Notes: generated by a model not told the origin, from the letters alone. 64,000 nt of DNA from Desulfovibrio sp. JY (GCA_021730285.1 CP082962.1:3729501-3793500), one strand, 5' to 3'; counted from the first letter of the stretch, positions 38,223-48,234 are shown. Program-made: numbers and translations.

Positions 38223-39939
38223 CTCCCCTCCCGGAAAGGGCCTGTAGTTCCCCTAAAAGCCGCAAGACTTCCGCGTGCGCGCCCTGTTCCTGCGCCCGAC
38301 GCAGGTCGTCCATCATGGCGCGCCGCCGGTCGCCTTCCCTGCACTCGTGGAGAAAAACGCAAATATCCTGGTAAAATGACGCAGCCTCCTCGTCAGTCAT
38401 AGCCGGCTCCAACTGCGCATTGGTCCAAAACGCCGTCTGGGCCGTGTCCAGACGCGTGGCCAACTCGTCGGGGCCGCCCCCGAGCAATCTGGCGAAAAAA
38501 TCCCGGGCCGCGTCCGTGGACAGCGCCTCGGCCATGCCCTGGCCCGACAGCGTCTCCAGATAATCGGGACGGCGCACGGCAAACGACAGCATCTGGGCGT
38601 CGCGCGGGGACATCTCCAACGCCTGCCGCCGCTTGACCGCCATTAGGCCAGGCTGACGCCTGGGCCGGGAGACGGCCTCGCCCAGGAACCGGCGCAACTC
38701 GATTTCGGCCAGCCCCAGCCCCGCGGACACCCGGGGGATGAAAACCGCCCGCAGCGCCTCGTCGCCAAGGCCCGTTAAAAATTCAACCGCCCAGGCGGCC
38801 ATATCCTTGGGCGCGTAGGTGTCGCGCACCACGCGCAAGCAAAACGTCAACCCGTCCTCGGCCCGGGCCAGCCACTCCTCGAATCCGTCACGGCCCCTGG
38901 CGTGGAGCAGACTGTCCACGTCCTCGCCGTCGGGCAGCGGCACCACCCGGCAGGCACCGCCAAGGGTCAAAAACATCTGGGCCGCGCGAAGCGCCGCCTT
39001 GCGCCCCGGCGGGTCGCCATCGAAAACAAGGTCCACTTGCGAGGCGAACCCGGAGAGCCGCTTGGTCTGCTCCGGGGTCAGCGCCGTGCCGAGCACCCCG
39101 CAGGCCTCGCCGTAGCCGAACTGGTGCAGGGTGATGACGTCCAGGTAACCCTCGGTCAAAAGCGCCCGCCGCGACTTGGCCATATGCGGCCGGGCTTCGA
39201 ACAATCCGTAAAGATGCTGTCCCTTGGTGTAGATCGGCGTTTCGGCGCTGTTTAAATATTTGGGATCGCCATCCCCCATGATGCGCCCGCCAAAAGCGAT
39301 CACCCGCCCGCCGCCGTCGCGGATGGGAAACATGAGCCTGTCGCGAAACCGGTCCCAGACGCGACCGTTTTTGCCCATGCTCAAAAGCCCGGCCAGCACG
39401 CCCGCATCCTCGGAAAAGCCACGCCGGCGCAGCACGTCGCAAAGGCCCTGCCACCCCGCCGGGCTCACGCCCAGGGCGAAGCGCTCGATCATCTCCGGAC
39501 TCACCTGCCGTTTGTCCAGGTATTCCCGGGCGGGTGCGCCCTCGGGGCGCGAAAGCGTATGCCGGAAGTAGCGATCGGCCAGCTCGTGCATGGCCAGGCA
39601 GGTGTCGCGTTCCTGCTTGCGCTTGGCCGCGCGCGGGTCGTTTTTGACCCGGCCGATGTCCACGCCCACTTCCGCCGCCAGCCGCTCCAGTCCCTCGCGG
39701 AACTCCAGGCCGTTTATGCGGCAGTAAAAATCAATGACGTCGCCCGAGGCCTGGCAGCCGAAACAATGGAAAAAGCCCTTGTCCGGGTGCACGTTAAACG
39801 AGCCCTTGGTCTCCTGGTGGAACGGACACGCCCCGACCAGCCGGCCGCCCACCGGGCGCAACGTCACATAGCGTCCGACAACCTCGGCAATGTTGGCCCT
39901 GGCCTTGACTGCGGCCACCACGCTTGCGTCGTGTTTCAC
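38215..39939 (-). CDS. dnaG: DNA primase DnaG
   Basis: A 574-residue replicative primase. The zinc-binding domain has [18 protein letters not shown] then CFGCQASGD. The catalytic core includes EGYLDVIT and [13 protein letters not shown] of the Toprim fold, and a helicase-binding C-terminus follows. I start at GTG 39937-39939 ([17 protein letters not shown]), where similarity begins. No Shine-Dalgarno site is visible; a perfect palindrome ends 14 bases upstream, and further upstream frames translate the repeats only. Confidence 0.95.
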
Positions 39940-39952
39940 GGGCGAGACGCGT

Positions 39953-39994
39953 GCGGGGGAAACCCCTTTTTTAAAAAAAAGGGGTTTCCCCCGC
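39953..39994 (-). repeat. Type 2 palindrome just upstream of dnaG
   Basis: Perfect 20-base arms (39953-39972 and 39975-39994) with a 2-base centre: G-rich block, AAACCCC and a T run. It is related in sequence and placement to the one ahead of aat (12343-12388). Confidence 0.8.
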
Positions 39995-40103
39995 GCCCCC
40001 TTCCCGAAAAAACTTTTACCGGGAGTACAAGGGGGGACGAAAGTTTGCTCATTGAGACCTTCGTGTGCGACGCCTTTCATACCGCAGGAGACACTCGCCC
40101 CCG

Positions 40104-40172
40104 GGAAAAAGTTTTTGAAAGGGGTCCAGGGGGAAACTTTTTTCAAAAAGTTTCCCCCTGGCCGCCGGAGGC
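40104..40172 (-). repeat. Type 1 palindromic repeat, copy D (after mutS2)
   Basis: Stem 40126-40142 with 40145-40161, identical to copies A and B. It begins 12 bases after the mutS2 stop, in the mutS2 direction, and is followed by the type 2 palindrome ahead of dnaG, repeating the clpA-aat arrangement. Confidence 0.85.
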
Positions 40173-40183
40173 TCTCTCCCTGC

Positions 40184-42529
40184 CTATTTCAAAATCACCA
40201 TGGTCATGCCGTCGCCGCCGCGGTCCTCGGGGGCCAGGGCGAACGACGCGACCTGGGGATGTTCCGTAAGTAACCTGTGCACTTCGCGACGCAGGGCTCC
40301 GGTGCCCTTGCCGTGGATGATCTCGAGCTCACCGTGTCCCCGCAAAAGCGCCGCGTCGAGAAACGTGGCCAGTTCGCTTTCGGCCGCGTCGGCGCGCATA
40401 CCGCGAAGATCGAGCACGAGTCCCAGCCCGGAAGCCGCCGTCGTGCCGCGCGGAGCGCTGGCGACCGTCACGCCGCCCGGTTTGGCGGCCGGGGCAGCGG
40501 CAAGGGCCATATCCGCAACCGGCACCCACAGGCTCACGCCGCCCACATCGACCTTGGCCGCCTGGCGACGCATATCCTTTTCCCGAACCACGGCCGTCTT
40601 GTCCCAACTGATAATGCGCACGAAATCTCCGGGCGCAAGGGCGGCCAGATCGAGAGCCTTGGCCGGGGCCTCTTCGGGCTCCTGCCGGCCGGTTATGGCA
40701 TTACCTTGTTCAATAAGTCTTTTTCTCGCATCGGCAAGGGCCTTCTGCGCTTCCTTGCGTCCGATGCGGCCGGCCTCGTGGCGGCGGGCAATCTCGCGGG
40801 AGAGGTCGCGAATCTCCTCGACCAGGGTCTCCTGGGCTTTCTTCAAGTTCTCCTTGAGCTTTGCCACCCGCCCTTCTTCCTCGCGCCGATTGGCCGCGAT
40901 GGCCTCGAGTTCCCGCTCACGCCGCAGGGCCAGGTCGTTGAGCCGATCGAACACCTGCCCGGCGTCGCTGCCATCCAATAAAAGATACCGGCTGGCCCGC
41001 TCCAGGATTTCCTCGGGCAGCCCGTGCTCCCGGGCCACGTCCAGGGCGATGGACGCGCCGACCTGATCGTAGGCCAGGCGGTAGACAGGCTTCTTGGTGG
41101 CCGGGTCGAAAAGCATGCAGGCGGCGCGCACGCCGGGCCGGGACAGGCCGTAGGCCTTGAGCGCCGGAAAGTGCGTGGCCGCGGCCAGATAGGCCCCCTT
41201 GTCGAGCAGACCGTCGACCACGGACTGGGCCAGGGCCGCGCCTTGGGAGGGGTCCGTGCCCGCGCCGAATTCGTCAAGGAGCACAAGGGTGTCCGCGTCG
41301 ATATCCGGCCAGACGCGGGAGAGGTGGCGTATCTGGGCCGTGAAGGTGGAAAGATGGTCTTCCAGGCTCTGCTCGTCGCCGAGAAAAACGAACACCTTGT
41401 GGAAATACGGCAGCCGGCTGCCCTCCCCGGCCGAAATGGGCAGCGCGGAAAGGGCCATGACGGCCAGCACGCCCAGGGTCTTGAGGCACACGGTCTTGCC
41501 GCCGGCGTTGGCCCCGGTGACGATAAGTCCCCGCTGGTCCTCGCCCAGAACCAAATCCTGGGGCATGACCCGCGTCCTGGCCCCGTCCCCATCGGCCAGG
41601 ACCAGCAACGGATGGCGGGCGGCCAGCAGATGCACGGGGCGGCCCTGCCCCACTTCGGGCAGCGTTCCGCCGAGGCGGTCGGCCAGGGCGGCCTTGGCCC
41701 ACAGGACGTCGCAGGCCACGAGCAGGCGGTAGGCGGCGGCCACCTCGCGCCGCTCGTCCCGGGCCAGGCCGGTCAGAAAGGCCATGACGCGGGCTTCGGC
41801 CTCGCGCTCCTCGTTTTTGAGCTCCTGGAGGCGGTTGTTGGTCTCGACCAGAAAAAACGGCTCGATATAAACGGTTTCGCCGGTCTGGGAATAGTCGTGG
41901 ATGATGCCCTGGACGCGGCCCTTGAAGTTGGCCTTGAGCGGCAGGACATAGCGGTCCGAGGAGATGGTGACGTAATCGTCCTGCAAAAAAGGCACCATCT
42001 CCTTTTCGCCCACGAACTCCTTGACCCGGGTCATGATGGTCTGATGGATGGCGCGAATTTCCTGGCGTACGGAAAAAAGCTCGGGCGAGGATTCGTCGCG
42101 CAGGCTTCCATCCGGGGCCAGACAGCGGGCCAGGGCGGCCTGGGTCTTTTGCGCCCAGGGCGTGCCGGCCACGACATCGCGCAACAGCGAACTCCCGGGT
42201 TCGCCCTTGCCGAGGGCCTCGCGCAGGGCGGCCACCTGGCCCAGCACATGGCCAAGGGCGACCAGGGCGTCGAGCTCCAGGGCGCGGCGTTCGCTTTCGA
42301 GGATGGGGAAAATCGCCTCGATGTCGGGAAAGGGCGTGAAGGTGAATGCGGCGTCGCGACGCAACTCCACGGCCTCGGCCAGCTTGCGCTGTTCGTCGGC
42401 CAGGACCTTGGGATCGCCAATGGGGGAAATTTCCCGGCAGGCAGCCGCCGCCGGTTCGGAAACGGCCAAAGCGGCCAGCCGTTCCAAAACCTTAGGAAAC
42501 TCCAGCAACGAAAGAGTTCTGGATTCCAT
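40184..42529 (-). CDS. mutS2: MutS2 ATPase/endonuclease
   Basis: A 781-residue MutS2 protein. The ATPase has Walker A TGANAGGKTVCLKT, DEQSLEDHLSTF, and Walker B LVLLDEFGAGTDPSQGA. A long coiled coil follows (about 515-600). The C-terminal Smr nuclease domain has LDLRGMRADAAESEL and the HGKGTGALR loop. MutS2 acts on recombination intermediates or on collided ribosomes, depending on species. It lies between yqeY and dnaG. Confidence 0.96.
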   Translation of the reverse strand: MESRTLSLLEFPKVLERLAALAVSEPAAAACREISPIGDPKVLADEQRKLAEAVELRRDAAFTFTPFPDIEAIFPILESERRALELDALVALGHVLGQVAALREALGKGEPGSSLLRDVVAGTPWAQKTQAALARCLAPDGSLRDESSPELFSVRQEIRAIHQTIMTRVKEFVGEKEMVPFLQDDYVTISSDRYVLPLKANFKGRVQGIIHDYSQTGETVYIEPFFLVETNNRLQELKNEEREAEARVMAFLTGLARDERREVAAAYRLLVACDVLWAKAALADRLGGTLPEVGQGRPVHLLAARHPLLVLADGDGARTRVMPQDLVLGEDQRGLIVTGANAGGKTVCLKTLGVLAVMALSALPISAGEGSRLPYFHKVFVFLGDEQSLEDHLSTFTAQIRHLSRVWPDIDADTLVLLDEFGAGTDPSQGAALAQSVVDGLLDKGAYLAAATHFPALKAYGLSRPGVRAACMLFDPATKKPVYRLAYDQVGASIALDVAREHGLPEEILERASRYLLLDGSDAGQVFDRLNDLALRRERELEAIAANRREEEGRVAKLKENLKKAQETLVEEIRDLSREIARRHEAGRIGRKEAQKALADARKRLIEQGNAITGRQEPEEAPAKALDLAALAPGDFVRIISWDKTAVVREKDMRRQAAKVDVGGVSLWVPVADMALAAAPAAKPGGVTVASAPRGTTAASGLGLVLDLRGMRADAAESELATFLDAALLRGHGELEIIHGKGTGALRREVHRLLTEHPQVASFALAPEDRGGDGMTMVILK

Positions 42530-42549
42530 AAGAAAAAAAGGAAGCGTTG

Positions 42550-42996
42550 TCAGGAAGCCAGGCGCGCCTTGACGGCCCCGCTGACCCGTTTACCGTCGAC
42601 CCGCCCCTTGTGAGCGGCGAGCACCGCCTGCACCACCCGGCCCATGTCCTTCATGCCGTGGGCATCCAGTTCGGCCACGGCGGCGGCAACGGCGTCGCCA
42701 AGCTCGGCGTCGGTCAAAGGAGCGGGCAGGTAGGCGACAAGCACCTCCAACTCCCGCTCCTCTTTTTCGACCAGGTCAGCCCTATTCGCCTTGGCGAACT
42801 GTTCGATGGACTCACGGCGCTGCTTGGCCTGCTTGGCCAGGACATCGAGAAGCTCGTCGTCGGTAAGAGGGCGCAAAAGCTCCACCTGCCGCAGCTTGGC
42901 GGCAGCCTTGAGCATGCGCAGCACACTGACGACGAGCTCGTTCCTGGCCCGCATGGCGGCCAGATAGTCGGATTCGATTCGGGCTGTAAGATTCAT
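42550..42996 (-). CDS. yqeY: YqeY/GatB-like domain protein
   Basis: A 148-residue helical protein matching the stand-alone GatB tail domain (YqeY): starts [21 protein letters not shown] and ends with the typical MGRVVQAVLAAHKGRVDGKRVSGAVKARL. It may bind tRNA-like substrates, but the role is unclear. The start ATG shares one base with the rpsU stop, so the two are translationally coupled, as is common in bacteria. Confidence 0.93.
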   Translation of the reverse strand: MNLTARIESDYLAAMRARNELVVSVLRMLKAAAKLRQVELLRPLTDDELLDVLAKQAKQRRESIEQFAKANRADLVEKEERELEVLVAYLPAPLTDAELGDAVAAAVAELDAHGMKDMGRVVQAVLAAHKGRVDGKRVSGAVKARLAS

Positions 42997-43196
42997 TACA
43001 TCATGTTGATTTTGCGCATTTTCTTGAGCAGGCGCTTACGAGCGGCAGCCTTTTTCTTCTTGCGCATGACACTGGGTTTCTCAAAGTGCTGGCGCTTTTT
43101 CAGCTCCGAGAGAATCCCGGATTTCTCGACCTGCTTCTTGAAGCGGCGAAGAGCCACATCGAAGTTGTCGGATTCGTCAAGATACACTCCGGGCAC
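42996..43196 (-). CDS. rpsU: Ribosomal protein bS21
   Basis: A 66-residue small-subunit protein: [27 protein letters not shown], then the basic [15 protein letters not shown] tail. Two GTG starts are possible, 43205 and 43196; the second places the conserved PGVY directly after the initiator and has GAGG five bases upstream, so I prefer it. rpsU heads the cluster rpsU-yqeY-mutS2-dnaG-rpoD. Confidence 0.95.
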   Translation of the reverse strand: MPGVYLDESDNFDVALRRFKKQVEKSGILSELKKRQHFEKPSVMRKKKKAAARKRLLKKMRKINMM

Positions 43197-43285
43197 GGAC
43201 CTCACCCCCTCTTTGGGAAATCCCTTACGGCAAACACAGATAGTTAACCCGGAAGCCCCTCGCCGTCAAGGGTTTCCTTCCGGAA

Positions 43286-43319
43286 TCGAAAAAGTCCGCC
43301 CTGCCGAAGCCGGGCGGAC
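43286..43319 (-). terminator. Intrinsic terminator of the small membrane protein gene
   Basis: An 8-bp stem GTCCGCCC/GGGCGGAC (43294-43319) with a 10-base loop, followed on the minus strand by five T. It separates the HU/membrane-protein genes from rpsU. Confidence 0.85.
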
Positions 43320-43346
43320 TGGCGAAAGCCGGGCGTGTGCGTGGAT

Positions 43347-43532
43347 CTAGTGTTGCGGCCCGTGGGCAGCGGCCTTTTTGGTGTCAAGGATGGCCTTGAT
43401 CACACAATAGCCCATGCCGGAGGCAATGATGAAAAGCACCAGATACAACACGCTGAAAAAAACGAAGTGATCGGGCTGCCACCAGGGCAGGTCCTGCGGC
43501 AGGGGGCTGTGAATGGTTTCGCCGTGCAGCAT
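43347..43532 (-). CDS. Small single-pass membrane protein, 61 residues
   Basis: Starts MLHGETIHSPLPQDLPWWQP, then one strong transmembrane helix (HFVFFSVLYLVLFIIASGMGYCVI), then a short basic tail. AGGG precedes the ATG. No family name comes to mind; the Pro/Trp-rich N-terminus before the helix is like small subunits of respiratory complexes. It lies 21 bases after the HU gene and has its own terminator. Confidence 0.75.
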   Translation of the reverse strand: MLHGETIHSPLPQDLPWWQPDHFVFFSVLYLVLFIIASGMGYCVIKAILDTKKAAAHGPQH

Positions 43533-43553
43533 GAAAATTCTCCAGGGAGGGTT

Positions 43554-43826
43554 TTATTGGATGGCGTCCTTGAGCAGTTTCCCGGGCCGAAACTTGACAA
43601 CCTTCGACGCCGGAATGTTGATCTCGGCGCCGGTGCGCGGGTTGCGTCCGGTGCGGGCCTTGCGCTCGTCCACCATAAAGGTGCCGAAACCGGTCAGGGT
43701 GATTTTCCCCTCGCCGACCAGCGTGGCCTCCACGGCCTCGATAAAAGCGTTCAGGGCGCGTTCTGCATTCGCCTTGGTCAGGCCGGTCTTCTCGGCAATT
43801 TTTCCTACCAGGTCAGCCTTGGTCAT
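43554..43826 (-). CDS. HU-family DNA-binding protein
   Basis: A 90-residue nucleoid protein: MTKADLVGKIAEKTGLTKANAERALNAF, the GFGTFMVDERKARTGRNPRTGAEI arm and the end VVKFRPGKLLKDAI. It bends DNA as a dimer. A ribosome site GGAGGAG precedes the ATG at 43824-43826. HU and IHF subunits are hard to tell apart by sequence, so no gene symbol is given. Confidence 0.95.
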   Translation of the reverse strand: MTKADLVGKIAEKTGLTKANAERALNAFIEAVEATLVGEGKITLTGFGTFMVDERKARTGRNPRTGAEINIPASKVVKFRPGKLLKDAIQ

Positions 43827-44043
43827 CTGTCCTCTCCTCCTCGGTTGATACGCCATCTGCCAGCAGGCGGCGTCGTGCTCCCGTTTTCACCCGTCGCCAT
43901 GTGACGATAACAATGGAAAACCGGCCACCCTCTCGCTCGCCTCCCCGTGACGAGGAAGGCCGGTCCGGCTCCGTCGCACATAGCCGAAACCTCGCCCGCA
44001 TGCGGGACGAGTGGGCAAAAGAAAATCGATTTGCGGCCCAAAG

Positions 44044-44895
44044 TCAAGAGGCCAAGCGCAGTTTCAGCATTTCGGCCAGTCCGGCGAGCTGTTTCGGGGC
44101 CAGCGTTTCCGGCCGGTCCGTCAAGCGGATGCCCTGCCCGGCCAGCCAATCGTCCAGCGCCGCATCGCGCCAGGGCTTCAAAATTCCTCCCAACTGCTTG
44201 CGACGCTTGGAGAAAAGGAACTTGAGCAGTTTTGACAGCGCCTGGGGCTCGCCCGGTCGGTCCGCAAGCGGCAACGGTATCATGGCCACCACGGCCGAAT
44301 CGACCTTGGGGCGGGGCCGAAACACCGTGGGCGGCACCTTGAAACAGTACGTGGCCCGCACATGGCTGGCGATCCAGGCGGTCAGCGCGCCGTACGCCCG
44401 GCCGCCCGGCGCGGCGCAAAGCCGCAGCGCCACCTCGTGCTGCACCATGAACACCGCCCGGGCGAACCGGGTCGCCCCGGCGCACAGGTCCCACAGCAGC
44501 GGCGAGGCGATGTTGTAGGGCAGGTTGCCGAGAATCCGCACGTCCCCGGAAAGCAGGTCGAGCCGGCTCCAGTCCTGGCGCAGCGCGTCGGTTATGGCCA
44601 CGGCGAGCGAAGGATAGGTCCGGGCGAGATGCGCGGCCAGGTCCCGGTCCTTTTCCAGGGCCAGGAAGGACCTTGGCCCGGCGGCGGCGACCAGCCCGGT
44701 CAGCGCCCCCCGGCCGGGGCCGATCTCGATGACGGTGTCCCCGGCGGCAATGCCGCAGGCGGCCACGATCTTGGCCGCCGTGTTGGGGTCATTTAAAAAA
44801 TTCTGGCCCAGGCTCCGCTTGGCCCGGGCGAAGGACTCCCCTGCCCCGTCCGCCATGGGCGTTTCGGTCGCGGATGAAAAGGACTTGTGACTCAT
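44044..44895 (-). CDS. rsmA: 16S rRNA dimethyltransferase RsmA (KsgA)
   Basis: A 283-residue enzyme that dimethylates the two adenosines near the 3' end of 16S rRNA. Diagnostic segments are KRSLGQNFLNDPNTAAKIV, VIEIGPGRGALTGLV, FLALEKDRDLA, and the catalytic ILGNLPYNIASPLL. The ATG at 44893-44895 overlaps the stop of the upstream glycosyltransferase (ATGA), so the N-terminus is about 25 residues longer than usual and probably disordered. Confidence 0.95.
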   Translation of the reverse strand: MSHKSFSSATETPMADGAGESFARAKRSLGQNFLNDPNTAAKIVAACGIAAGDTVIEIGPGRGALTGLVAAAGPRSFLALEKDRDLAAHLARTYPSLAVAITDALRQDWSRLDLLSGDVRILGNLPYNIASPLLWDLCAGATRFARAVFMVQHEVALRLCAAPGGRAYGALTAWIASHVRATYCFKVPPTVFRPRPKVDSAVVAMIPLPLADRPGEPQALSKLLKFLFSKRRKQLGGILKPWRDAALDDWLAGQGIRLTDRPETLAPKQLAGLAEMLKLRLAS

Positions 44896-46622
44896 ACCGT
44901 CTCCTGGCGTTCCAAAAGATCCTGTTTGAGCGCCCAGACGACATGGTAGCGGGCGGCGGCCGCGTCGAGCTCCGGTTCGGCCGCGGCCAGCCGGGCGGCC
45001 AGGGTCAGCCCCGGGCAGCCGGCGCGCGACAGGAAAAGCAGCGTGCGAATGGCGGCAAGGGAGATGTCCCCGGCCATGCCCGCATAGAGGACCGGGAAAT
45101 CCTGCCCCCGGTAGACGGCCCGGCCGGCCCGGCTCCAGGTGAGCCGCACGGCGTCGGACAGGACCCCGGTGGGATAGCCGGCGAACACCTCGCCATAGGC
45201 CAGGGTCTGCGGATGGCGCAAGGCCCGCAGCGCCTCGCGGTCGGGGACAGGCGACGCGGCCAGGCGTTCCCACAGGGCCAGGTGGCGCTCGATCACCGTT
45301 TCCAAGGAAAATTCCCGGCACACCCGTTCACGCCCGGCCTCGCCCATTTCCCGGCGCAGGGCCACGTCGGCCGTCAGCCTGCCCAGGACGCCGGCCAGGC
45401 TGGGCACATCCACGGCCAGTCCCTGGGCCAGATACAGATGGGTGTGGTTGTCGTAGCAAAGCGGGGCCAGAACGTCGCGCTGCCGCGTGTCCGGCAGGCC
45501 CATGGTCGGAACCAGATACCCGGTGCGGCCGGAGCGCACGATGTCGCGATAACCGTCGTACTCCGAGGCGAGTACGGGGAGGCCGGCGGCCATGGCCTCC
45601 AAAAGGGTGAGGCCGAAGGTCTCCTGGGGATTGTCGGCCAGGGAGACGAAGATGTCGGCCAGGGCGAAAATCTCGCGTTTTTGCGGCTCGGTCGGCCGCT
45701 TGATCAGGACAAAGGGCAAGTTGATGTTGGCGGCCAGATTCTCCAGCACCTGCAAAAAAGGCCCGGCATCATCGTCGGTCCAGCCCGCCGCCACCAGGCA
45801 CAGCGCCCCGGGGTCGGCCCCTTGGGCCAAAAGCCGCTGCACGGCCCGAAAAAGGGGCAGCAGATCCATCTTGGAGCTGTGGGACAGCCGCCCAAAGACG
45901 AGCATGACCACCGCGCCGGCGGCAATCCCGTGGCCTGCCCGGGCCTCGAGACGGTCGGCGTCCGCGAGGGGTTGCCAGTCGCCGGGGTCCACGCCAAGCG
46001 GGATGCGCGCCACCTCCGGCCCGGGATGGGTTTCCGGCGACAGGCCGTAGCCTTGGCGCAGGCTGCCGAAGATGCGCTTCACCACATCCCGGCCGGCCTT
46101 GGATGTGGCCACGATGGCGTCGCGGCGGGTGGCGCCGGGCCACAGATGGGCCAGAAACTCCCGGCCATAGGCGGCATAACTTAAGGAATGGGTGGTGCCG
46201 GTGATGGGAAAGATGTTTTGGGCCGTGGCGTTTCGCAGGGCGGCCAGACGCGGCTGGGAGGTGATGCAGTCCGAGAGGTGGAATACGGTGTACGGGGTCG
46301 CGGCAATGGCGGTCGGCAGGTCGCGACGCGTCAAAACCTTGAATTTGCCGCGCGCGAACGCCTCCGGGTAGCGCACCGCGAGCAGCCGCTCGTGCAGGTC
46401 GCGTTCCCGGGGCGAGGGCATGAAAAAATGGTAACCGTCGAAAGGATCGACCCGCAGCAAGGCATCCAGAAAACCGGCATTGGCCACCTTGCGGCCCATG
46501 ACGGCGCCGGATTCCACGAAAGGATCGAGGGTTGCGAAAAGGCGTGGCGCGGACATGGGGGGACGGAGCCACACCCGGGCCGTCTTGTCAATCGACGGGG
46601 GCAAGACATCTTTGGCCTTCAT
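44892..46622 (-). CDS. GT4-family glycosyltransferase
   Basis: A 576-residue glycosyltransferase of the GT-B type. The donor domain shows MLVFGRLSHSSKMDLLP, an ALADIFVSLADNPQETFGLTLLEAMAAGLPVLAS motif (E-x7-E equivalent) and RSGRTGYLVPT. The C-terminal 170 residues after the GT domain are extra and unassigned. No transmembrane helix. Probably adds sugars to a surface polymer or lipid. It is translationally coupled to rsmA, an unusual partnership. Confidence 0.87.
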   Translation of the reverse strand: MKAKDVLPPSIDKTARVWLRPPMSAPRLFATLDPFVESGAVMGRKVANAGFLDALLRVDPFDGYHFFMPSPRERDLHERLLAVRYPEAFARGKFKVLTRRDLPTAIAATPYTVFHLSDCITSQPRLAALRNATAQNIFPITGTTHSLSYAAYGREFLAHLWPGATRRDAIVATSKAGRDVVKRIFGSLRQGYGLSPETHPGPEVARIPLGVDPGDWQPLADADRLEARAGHGIAAGAVVMLVFGRLSHSSKMDLLPLFRAVQRLLAQGADPGALCLVAAGWTDDDAGPFLQVLENLAANINLPFVLIKRPTEPQKREIFALADIFVSLADNPQETFGLTLLEAMAAGLPVLASEYDGYRDIVRSGRTGYLVPTMGLPDTRQRDVLAPLCYDNHTHLYLAQGLAVDVPSLAGVLGRLTADVALRREMGEAGRERVCREFSLETVIERHLALWERLAASPVPDREALRALRHPQTLAYGEVFAGYPTGVLSDAVRLTWSRAGRAVYRGQDFPVLYAGMAGDISLAAIRTLLFLSRAGCPGLTLAARLAAAEPELDAAAARYHVVWALKQDLLERQETV

Positions 46623-46684
46623 ATTGCAAGAGGCAAGACGGGAATCCGCACTCCAGGCGGTCCCAGGACCAAAGGAGGCCGGTT

Positions 46685-48187
46685 ATGACGCGCGGCATGC
46701 GCCCGGAACAGGTGTGGGGCATTGGCCTCACGGATGCCTTCGAGTCGGCAATTTCTGCCGCCCTCGGCAGTGGTTACACACTGCGCAACTGGCAGGTGGG
46801 CCGCTATCCGGCCGAGCGCGATCTCGGTCGGGCCGCCCCCCTGGTCATCTTCGTGGTCAAGGAAGCCTGGGACGCCCTGCCCGCCGCCGCCCGCCGCCGT
46901 TTGGAGGACTGGGAAGTGCCCCAGCGGGTGCTGGTGCTCTCCGCCACCCAATCCGTTTCCGATTTCGACGAACTGCTGGAGGACGGCTTTTTATCCGCCA
47001 TCTCCGAGCCACTGACCGACAAGAAAATCCGCGACGTCATCTTCCGGGCCAAGGAAGTCAAAAGCCTCTACGACGACATTTTCCGCATGACCCGCGAGAT
47101 CATGCTGGAACGCGAACTGCTTGCCCGCAAGACCGACCTGGTGCTCTTTTTGAACCGCATCCTCACCCGCGCCTCGGAGTCCCTCGACCCCACGGTCATC
47201 CTGGACAACGCCCGCGAGGACCTGGAGCTGCTGTTGCCCCTGCGCGGGCTTTTGGGAATCCTGTGGCAACCGGGAAGCTCCGGGGGCATGGACGCCGAAC
47301 TGTTTTTGCAACCGGACATGGACCACGCGACCGAACGCCACTGGACCGAGGAACTGCTGCGCCACGGGGCCAAGCTCTCCGGCAAGTCCATGCAGAGTTA
47401 CCGGACCACGTTCCTGGAAGGCGGCTCGGGTCGGGAGCCGCTGGCCATTCCGCAAGCCCCGGAGGAAATCATCCGGCTGCCGCTTCGGGCCGGGGGCGAA
47501 ACCTTTGGCGCGCTGATTCTCTACCGCGACCAGGGCAAGGCCCTTGGCAAGGACCAGGTCCAGGCGCTTTACGCCTCCATCAACCACCTGGCCCTGGCCC
47601 TGCGCAATGCCGCGCTTTTCAGCCAGGTCAAAATCCGGGCCGATCATGACGGGCTCACCCGCATCCACAACCGTCGGGCTTTTGACGAACGCCTCGTGGA
47701 GGAATTGCGGCGGCACCAGCGCTACCACCACACCTTGAGCTTGCTCATGCTCGACATCGACCATTTCAAGACCATCAACGACCGATTCGGGCATCTTGTG
47801 GGCGACCATGTGCTGCGCGAGGTGGGACGCCTTCTCTCGGATACGCTGCGCAGTACGGATTTTACCGCCCGCTACGGCGGTGAGGAATTCACGGTCATCC
47901 TGCCCCAGACCGCCGAGGAACCCTCGCGCGTGCTGGCCGAACGGCTGCGCGGGGTCATCGAGGAAGCCCATTTCAACCACGATGGACAGGATTTCTCCAT
48001 CACCGTCTCCATCGGCGTAGCCACGATGGTTCCCGGATCGCTGACCAAGCGCAAGGAACTGCTGGAAAAGGCGGACAAGGCCCTGTACCAGGCCAAGAAA
48101 CTCGGCCGCAACCAGGTCTGCACGGCGCTCGGGCCGGTCTCCCTGACAACGGAGGCGGTCGCCGCCTCGGCCGCCAAGGCCGGTTAA
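46685..48187 (+). CDS. Soluble diguanylate cyclase with receiver-like and GAF-like parts
   Basis: A 500-residue protein. Residues 1-125 look like a degenerate response-regulator receiver, without clear phospho-Asp. A helical linker and a GAF-like region (about 155-315) follow. The GGDEF domain (about 325-485) has active site GGEEF, with the inhibitory I-site RSTD five residues upstream. A strong AAAGGAGG site precedes ATG 46685; a longer upstream frame overlaps the divergent glycosyltransferase and is rejected. It makes cyclic di-GMP in the cytoplasm. Confidence 0.92.
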   Translation: MTRGMRPEQVWGIGLTDAFESAISAALGSGYTLRNWQVGRYPAERDLGRAAPLVIFVVKEAWDALPAAARRRLEDWEVPQRVLVLSATQSVSDFDELLEDGFLSAISEPLTDKKIRDVIFRAKEVKSLYDDIFRMTREIMLERELLARKTDLVLFLNRILTRASESLDPTVILDNAREDLELLLPLRGLLGILWQPGSSGGMDAELFLQPDMDHATERHWTEELLRHGAKLSGKSMQSYRTTFLEGGSGREPLAIPQAPEEIIRLPLRAGGETFGALILYRDQGKALGKDQVQALYASINHLALALRNAALFSQVKIRADHDGLTRIHNRRAFDERLVEELRRHQRYHHTLSLLMLDIDHFKTINDRFGHLVGDHVLREVGRLLSDTLRSTDFTARYGGEEFTVILPQTAEEPSRVLAERLRGVIEEAHFNHDGQDFSITVSIGVATMVPGSLTKRKELLEKADKALYQAKKLGRNQVCTALGPVSLTTEAVAASAAKAG

Positions 48188-48198
48188 ACGACCACATG

Positions 48199-48234
48199 CG
48201 AGGGGAACTCCTTTCAAAGGGTTCCCCTCACGCG
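48199..48234. repeat. Palindrome between convergent genes
   Basis: AGGGGAAC...CCTTT pairs with AAAGG...GTTCCCCT, with GCG/CGC at the base. It resembles the type 2 family and lies 12 bases after the cyclase stop, facing the protease gene's 3' end. Confidence 0.6.

Noticed and set aside
41024-42613. 529-codon plus-strand frame
   Set aside because: Antisense of mutS2.
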